Positions 60,307 through 64,000 of a DNA stretch of 64,000 nt are shown here, in pieces. The position numbers and the translations under genes are program-made. Under the pieces are notes generated by a model. It did no database searches, was not told where the DNA came from, and was given only the letters and a program-made list of their open reading frames with translations. Source of the DNA: Comamonas sp. KCTC 72670 (GTDB taxonomy: Bacteria; Myxococcota; Myxococcia; Myxococcales; Myxococcaceae); NCBI GenBank assembly GCA_014656495.1, contig BNCN01000005.1, positions 551,914-615,913 on the forward strand, in the 5' to 3' direction. Each line of letters begins with the position of its first letter. The first letter of the stretch is position 1.

Positions 60307-63267
60307 ATGGTGATTCAGTCACAGTTGAAAATTCGTGAACGGGCGAGGTCTCCTCTCCCGTTCTTCGTCGCGTGCGCGGTCTTCTCCCTCGCTGCGGGGT
60401 GCTCGACCGAGTCCGCCCCGGAGCTCGGGGTCTCGCGCGCGGGGGCCGTCGTGGTGGACCCCAACTTCTCCGACTCCGTTTTCGTCAGTGGCCTCCAGGG
60501 CCCGACGGCCATGACCTTCGCACCCGACGGACGCCTGTTCATCTCGGAGAAGAACGGCTCGCTCCGTATCGTCCAGAACGGCCAGCTTCTGGCGACTCCG
60601 TTCGTGACGCTCGCCGTGGACAACGACAACGAGCGTGGGCTGATGGGCGTCGCGTTCGACCCCAATTTCGAACACAACCACTATTTGTATATTTATTACA
60701 CATCGATTGACGGCAGCATTCACAATCGACTGAGCCGCTTCACCGCCAACGGCAACGTGGCGGTTCCGGGAAGCGAACTGGTGCTCGCGGACTTCCCGAC
60801 GCTCGCCGCCGCCAACCACAATGGCGGCGCGGTCCACTTCGGGATCGACGGCAAGCTCTACGTTTCGGTCGGTGAGAACGCGGTCTCCTCCAACTCGCAG
60901 AGCCTGGACACGCCGCTCGGGAAGCTGCTGCGCTTCAACCCAGACGGCAGCATTCCCACGGACAACCCGTTCTATGCGACCGCCACCGGGCTCGCCAAGG
61001 CGACCTGGGCGCTAGGACTGCGCAACCCCTTCACCTTCGACGTCCAGCCCGGCACTGGGGTCATCTTCATCAACGACGTGGGTGAAGGCGGCTGGGAGGA
61101 GATCAACCGTGGCCAGGCCGGTGCCAACTACGGCTGGCCGATGACGGAGGGCTACTTCACGAATCGTCCGGAGCTCACGCAGCCGTTCTTCGCGTACCCG
61201 CATGGCTCCGGCACTGCCGCTGGCAACTGCATCGCTGGCGGTGCCTTCTACAATCCACCCGTCCCCGCGTTTCCCAACGCGTACGTCGGCCAGTACTTCT
61301 TCGCGGACTACACCAACGATTGGATTTCGCGCATCGACCCGAACACGGGCGCACGTGCGCTGTTCGCGACAGCCGCCGAGGGGCCCGTGGACCTCGATGT
61401 GGGGCCCGACGGGGCGCTCTACTACCTGGCTCGCGGTGCGGGGCAGGTGGGCCGCATCGCCTACACCGCTTCGCTGCCGCCGACCATCGCTCAGCAACCG
61501 GCGAGCATGTTGGTGTCCGTCGGCCATCCCGCGACCTTCGCTGTGTCGGCGAGCGGCGAGCCGCCTCTCACCTATCAGTGGCAGCGGGACGGCGTAAACA
61601 TCGCGGGCGCGACGTCGTCCAGCTACGTGCTGAGCGCCGCGCAGTTGACCGACAGCGGCGCGCGCTTCCGAGTGGTCGTGACCAACGGGATTGCCTCGAC
61701 CACCAGCGCCGAGGCGGTGTTGACGGTGACGTCCAACAAGCCGCCCGTGGCCACCATCGTGACGCCGGCCCCGGGCGCGACCTACACCGCGGCCACCCAG
61801 TTGCTGTTCTCCGGCACGGCCACCGACGAGGAGGATGGCACGCTGCCTCCGAGCGCGATGACCTGGAACATCATCTTCCATCACGATACCCACACGCACC
61901 CGGCCATGGCCGATACCACCGGCATCGCGAGCGGCGGCTGGCCCATCCCGAACGTCGGCGAGAGCTCGGACAACGTCTGGTATCGCGTGCGACTCACGGT
62001 GCGGGACTCCATTGGACTCACCCACACGACGTATCGCGACGTCCACCCCGTCACGGTCCCGCTCACGGTGACCAGCGTGCCGACCGGGCTGCAGGTGCTG
62101 ATGGACGGGCAGCCGTTCCAAGCGCCCCGCGCTACGACCGGAGTGGTCGGGGTCATCCGCTCGATAGGGGTCGAGTCGCCCCAGTACGCGAACGGAAAGT
62201 TCTGGTCATTCGTGTCGTGGTCGGATGGTGGCGCGCAATCGCATACCTTCACCACACCCAGCAGCGCGGCCACCTACACGGCCACGTTCGTCGAGACCTC
62301 GGGTGGGAGCTGCTACCAGATTCAGAGCGAGCGCACCGACAAGTGGCTCGTCGTCAACGGCGCGGACAAGGTCGTCGCCGGCAGCGCGACGCAAGCCGGG
62401 GGGCAGATCTTCCAGCTCGTCCCGACCGGTGGACAGTACAAGCTCAAGGGCACTGGCGACGTGTTCCTGACGGTGGTGGACAACCAGCTCACGATGAGCG
62501 CCAACTTCACCAGCGCGGAGTCGTTCACGAGGCTCGCCTGCGGCTATGGCGGGCGCACGCGCGTCGGCTTCCAGTCTTCGGCTGGGAGTGCGCCCCATTG
62601 GAAGGAAGTCACGCCGGACGCGCCGATCCAAAGTGGTGACGGCGGCAATGGCGGCGCCTGCAACCCGGTCGATGGCGGCGCCTGGGAAGCCTTCTACCTC
62701 GAACAGGTGGCTTGCCCGGGGGGCAACACCGCCCCTGTGTGCGGCAATGGCATTGTCGAGAGCGGCGAGCAATGCGACGACGGCAACACCCAAGCAGGCG
62801 ATGGCTGTGATGGGGCGTGCCAGATCGAGACTGGCAGCGCCGGCTGCGTCCGCATCCAGAGCGAGCGCTCCGACCGGTGGCTCACCGTCGACGGCGCGGG
62901 CAAGGTGGCCGCCCTCAGCACGACGCAGGCCGGCGGCGACATCTTCGAACTCGTCACGACTGGCACGACGTACAAGCTGAAGGGCGCGAGCGGCGCATAC
63001 GTGGCGGTGGTCGCGGACCAACTCACCGTGAACGCCTCGCTTGCCACGGCGGAGTCGTTCACCCGCCATGACTGCGGTGTCCACGGTGGCCGCGCTCGTC
63101 ATGGCTTCGAATCGTCGACGGGCACCGCGCGCCACTGGAAGGAGACCGACCTCAGCGCCCCCATCCAGAGCGGTAATGGCGGCAACGGGGGCGTCTGCAA
63201 TCCCGCCGACGCTGGCTCATGGGAAGGCTTCTACCTCGAGCCTACGACTTGCCCAACGGCGAGATGA
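60307..63267 (+). CDS. Multidomain PQQ-dependent sugar dehydrogenase-like lipoprotein with Ig-like and two trefoil-like domains
   Basis: A 986-residue lipoprotein (lipobox-like SLAAGC). Residues about 50-395 are the soluble PQQ glucose/sorbosone dehydrogenase propeller (NGSLRIVQNGQLLATPFV, RGLMGVAFDPNFEHN, WALGLRNPFTFDVQPGTG). Then an Ig-like domain about 400-475 and a second about 480-660 follow. Residues about 666-805 and 845-984 are two similar beta-trefoil (fascin-like) modules (CYQIQSERTDKWLVVNG / CVRIQSERSDRWLTVDG), separated by the myxobacterial cysteine-rich repeat CGNGIVESGEQCDDGN. ATG 60307 has GGGAG just upstream. Probably surface carbohydrate oxidation or binding; substrate unknown. 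Confidence 0.87.
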   Translation: MVIQSQLKIRERARSPLPFFVACAVFSLAAGCSTESAPELGVSRAGAVVVDPNFSDSVFVSGLQGPTAMTFAPDGRLFISEKNGSLRIVQNGQLLATPFVTLAVDNDNERGLMGVAFDPNFEHNHYLYIYYTSIDGSIHNRLSRFTANGNVAVPGSELVLADFPTLAAANHNGGAVHFGIDGKLYVSVGENAVSSNSQSLDTPLGKLLRFNPDGSIPTDNPFYATATGLAKATWALGLRNPFTFDVQPGTGVIFINDVGEGGWEEINRGQAGANYGWPMTEGYFTNRPELTQPFFAYPHGSGTAAGNCIAGGAFYNPPVPAFPNAYVGQYFFADYTNDWISRIDPNTGARALFATAAEGPVDLDVGPDGALYYLARGAGQVGRIAYTASLPPTIAQQPASMLVSVGHPATFAVSASGEPPLTYQWQRDGVNIAGATSSSYVLSAAQLTDSGARFRVVVTNGIASTTSAEAVLTVTSNKPPVATIVTPAPGATYTAATQLLFSGTATDEEDGTLPPSAMTWNIIFHHDTHTHPAMADTTGIASGGWPIPNVGESSDNVWYRVRLTVRDSIGLTHTTYRDVHPVTVPLTVTSVPTGLQVLMDGQPFQAPRATTGVVGVIRSIGVESPQYANGKFWSFVSWSDGGAQSHTFTTPSSAATYTATFVETSGGSCYQIQSERTDKWLVVNGADKVVAGSATQAGGQIFQLVPTGGQYKLKGTGDVFLTVVDNQLTMSANFTSAESFTRLACGYGGRTRVGFQSSAGSAPHWKEVTPDAPIQSGDGGNGGACNPVDGGAWEAFYLEQVACPGGNTAPVCGNGIVESGEQCDDGNTQAGDGCDGACQIETGSAGCVRIQSERSDRWLTVDGAGKVAALSTTQAGGDIFELVTTGTTYKLKGASGAYVAVVADQLTVNASLATAESFTRHDCGVHGGRARHGFESSTGTARHWKETDLSAPIQSGNGGNGGVCNPADAGSWEGFYLEPTTCPTAR

Positions 63268-63347
63268 TGGGGGCATGGGCGTCTCTTCTGAACCCAGAGA
63301 GTTGAACGACAGGCTCCGCCAATCCGCAGAGCCCTTCTGAGTTACAC

Positions 63348-63375
63348 GGGCCTCGCGATGAACATCGCGGGGCCC
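63348..63375 (+). terminator. Hairpin after the PQQ enzyme gene
   Basis: A 12-bp stem, GGGCCTCGCGAT with ATCGCGGGGCCC (one G-U pair), closes on a GAAC loop 80 bp after the stop. It is followed by no U-run, so it may act with other factors. Confidence 0.5.
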
Positions 63376-63416
63376 TCGTACTCAAGCCCGTCAGCCGAGG
63401 CGACATCTTCCCTGCC

Positions 63417-63690
63417 TCAGGAGGGCCCCATCGCCGCCGCGATTGAACTCGGGATGATGACTTCCGTCCGCCTGACGTCAATCCCGACCGAGACTCCACG
63501 GCGGACGAAGTCTGCCTGTATCAGCGAAAGTCGTTCGATGTGACGACCATTCTCGGTCCCGAGGGCGTGCTGTTCGTCCGCTTCACGCTCATCCCTAGCG
63601 CCTGTGCGCAGGAAGGTGTCATCAACGACGCGGGTGCCACCCATGCGGTGTATTCCCTGAGGATGGCGCATTCTGGCAGTCCAGCACTGA
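63417..63690 (+). pseudogene. Degraded second copy of the small lipoprotein gene
   Basis: Compared with 59690-59948, bases match closely from GGCCCCATCGCCGCCGCGAT to CTGGCAGTCCAGCACTGA, but a one-base loss near the 'gaactcg' site and further indels near the C-terminus break the frame. The N-terminal signal peptide region is not conserved. The similarity continues about 20 bases past the stop. Confidence 0.85.
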
Positions 63691-63781
63691 TGGCCGGTTC
63701 TCTGCCTGCCGCTTGATGTACGTCAGCGCGAGTCTGTCATTCTTCCCCTCGGCCCTCCGTGCGGCCGGGTTCATGGCAGCT

Positions 63782-63805
63782 CGGGACGTGAGGCTTCACG
63801 TCCCG
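63782..63805. other. Perfect hairpin in the terminal gap
   Basis: CGGGACGTGA/TCACGTCCCG with a GGCT loop, between the lipoprotein pseudogene and the minus-strand gene at the window end. It could end either transcript. The rest of 63691-63911 holds nothing recognisable. Confidence 0.4.
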
Positions 63806-63911
63806 GCTGACGTTCTTCTGCACCAAGCCCGCGCGCCTGCCCTCCTGCGCACATAACGCTGTAGGCGGGCAGGCCCCTCCCCTATCTCAATAGGCGCCAT
63901 CCGCTTCCGGT

Positions 63912-64000
63912 TTAGCCGCCGCTCCCGAGGGATGCCTCACGCTTGCGCCGTTCACGCTCGCGGCGCTGCTGGCGTGAGCGGGCGGTCACCTCCGCGATGA
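63912..64000 (-). CDS. C-terminal fragment of a gene cut by the window end
   Basis: The minus-strand frame ending in TAA at 63912-63914 reads IAEVTARSRQQRRERERRKR near its C-terminus, highly charged and plausible as a protein tail. The N-terminal part lies outside the window, so no family can be assigned. Confidence 0.4.
   Translation of the reverse strand, partial: IAEVTARSRQQRRERERRKREASLGSGG

Overview
The window is about 70% G+C, almost fully coding, with strong third-position G/C bias. It is rich in secreted lipoproteins, and one protein carries the cysteine-rich repeat typical of myxobacterial surface proteins. This points to a Myxococcus-type member of the Myxococcota. I recognise no tRNA, rRNA, CRISPR array, prophage or insertion sequence.

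Layout. 0.1-5.7 kb: an LEA/WHy lipoprotein, then a plus-strand run of a secreted S33 peptidase-like lipoprotein, a NatAB-type ABC exporter and a DUF2804 protein. 5.8-13 kb: a six-gene minus-strand operon (beta-barrel-like protein, lipoprotein, HELCH metalloprotease-like protein, M1 aminopeptidase, DUF6986 aldolase-like protein, lipoprotein). 13-18.3 kb: a DUF2156 aminoacyltransferase-like membrane protein and a redox operon (MauG-type diheme peroxidase, Tat-exported metallophosphoesterase, c-type cytochrome). 18.3-30.4 kb: acyltransferase-3, bestrophin, 2OG-Fe dioxygenase, prolyl oligopeptidase, an XRE-cupin regulator with GNAT, a CHAP lipoprotein, an SDR/HxlR pair and two secreted hydrolases. 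30.4-35.2 kb: a zinc-site-lacking S4 paralogue behind a Fur-type operator, a MATE/SDR operon with a TetR regulator and matching operators, and a zinc alcohol dehydrogenase. 35.4-48.7 kb: PEP synthase, BASS transporter, solo HsdR-N-like protein, small regulators and enzymes, a second bestrophin, a decayed dehydrogenase, GST and mreB. 48.7-53.3 kb: two large tandem paralogues of unknown function with LEA-like N-termini. 53.3-58.3 kb: CPA2 antiporter, GT2 glycosyltransferase, PLP decarboxylase. 58.4-64 kb: a SelW-like selenoprotein read through an in-frame UGA, a secreted JAMM-motif lipoprotein, a small lipoprotein with a decayed second copy, and a multidomain PQQ-dependent sugar dehydrogenase-like protein between the two copies.

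The strongest non-obvious signals are: (1) the 78-codon selenoprotein gene at 58493-58729 with a hairpin that fits the bacterial SECIS model; (2) the lone C-minus ribosomal protein S4 gene with a 13/14 match to a 7-1-7 Fur box; (3) two matching palindromes that wire the TetR gene to itself and to the SDR-MATE operon; (4) the duplicated LEA-like gene unit, in which the upstream region is duplicated too; (5) the JAMM lipoprotein next to a gene/pseudogene pair that brackets the PQQ enzyme.
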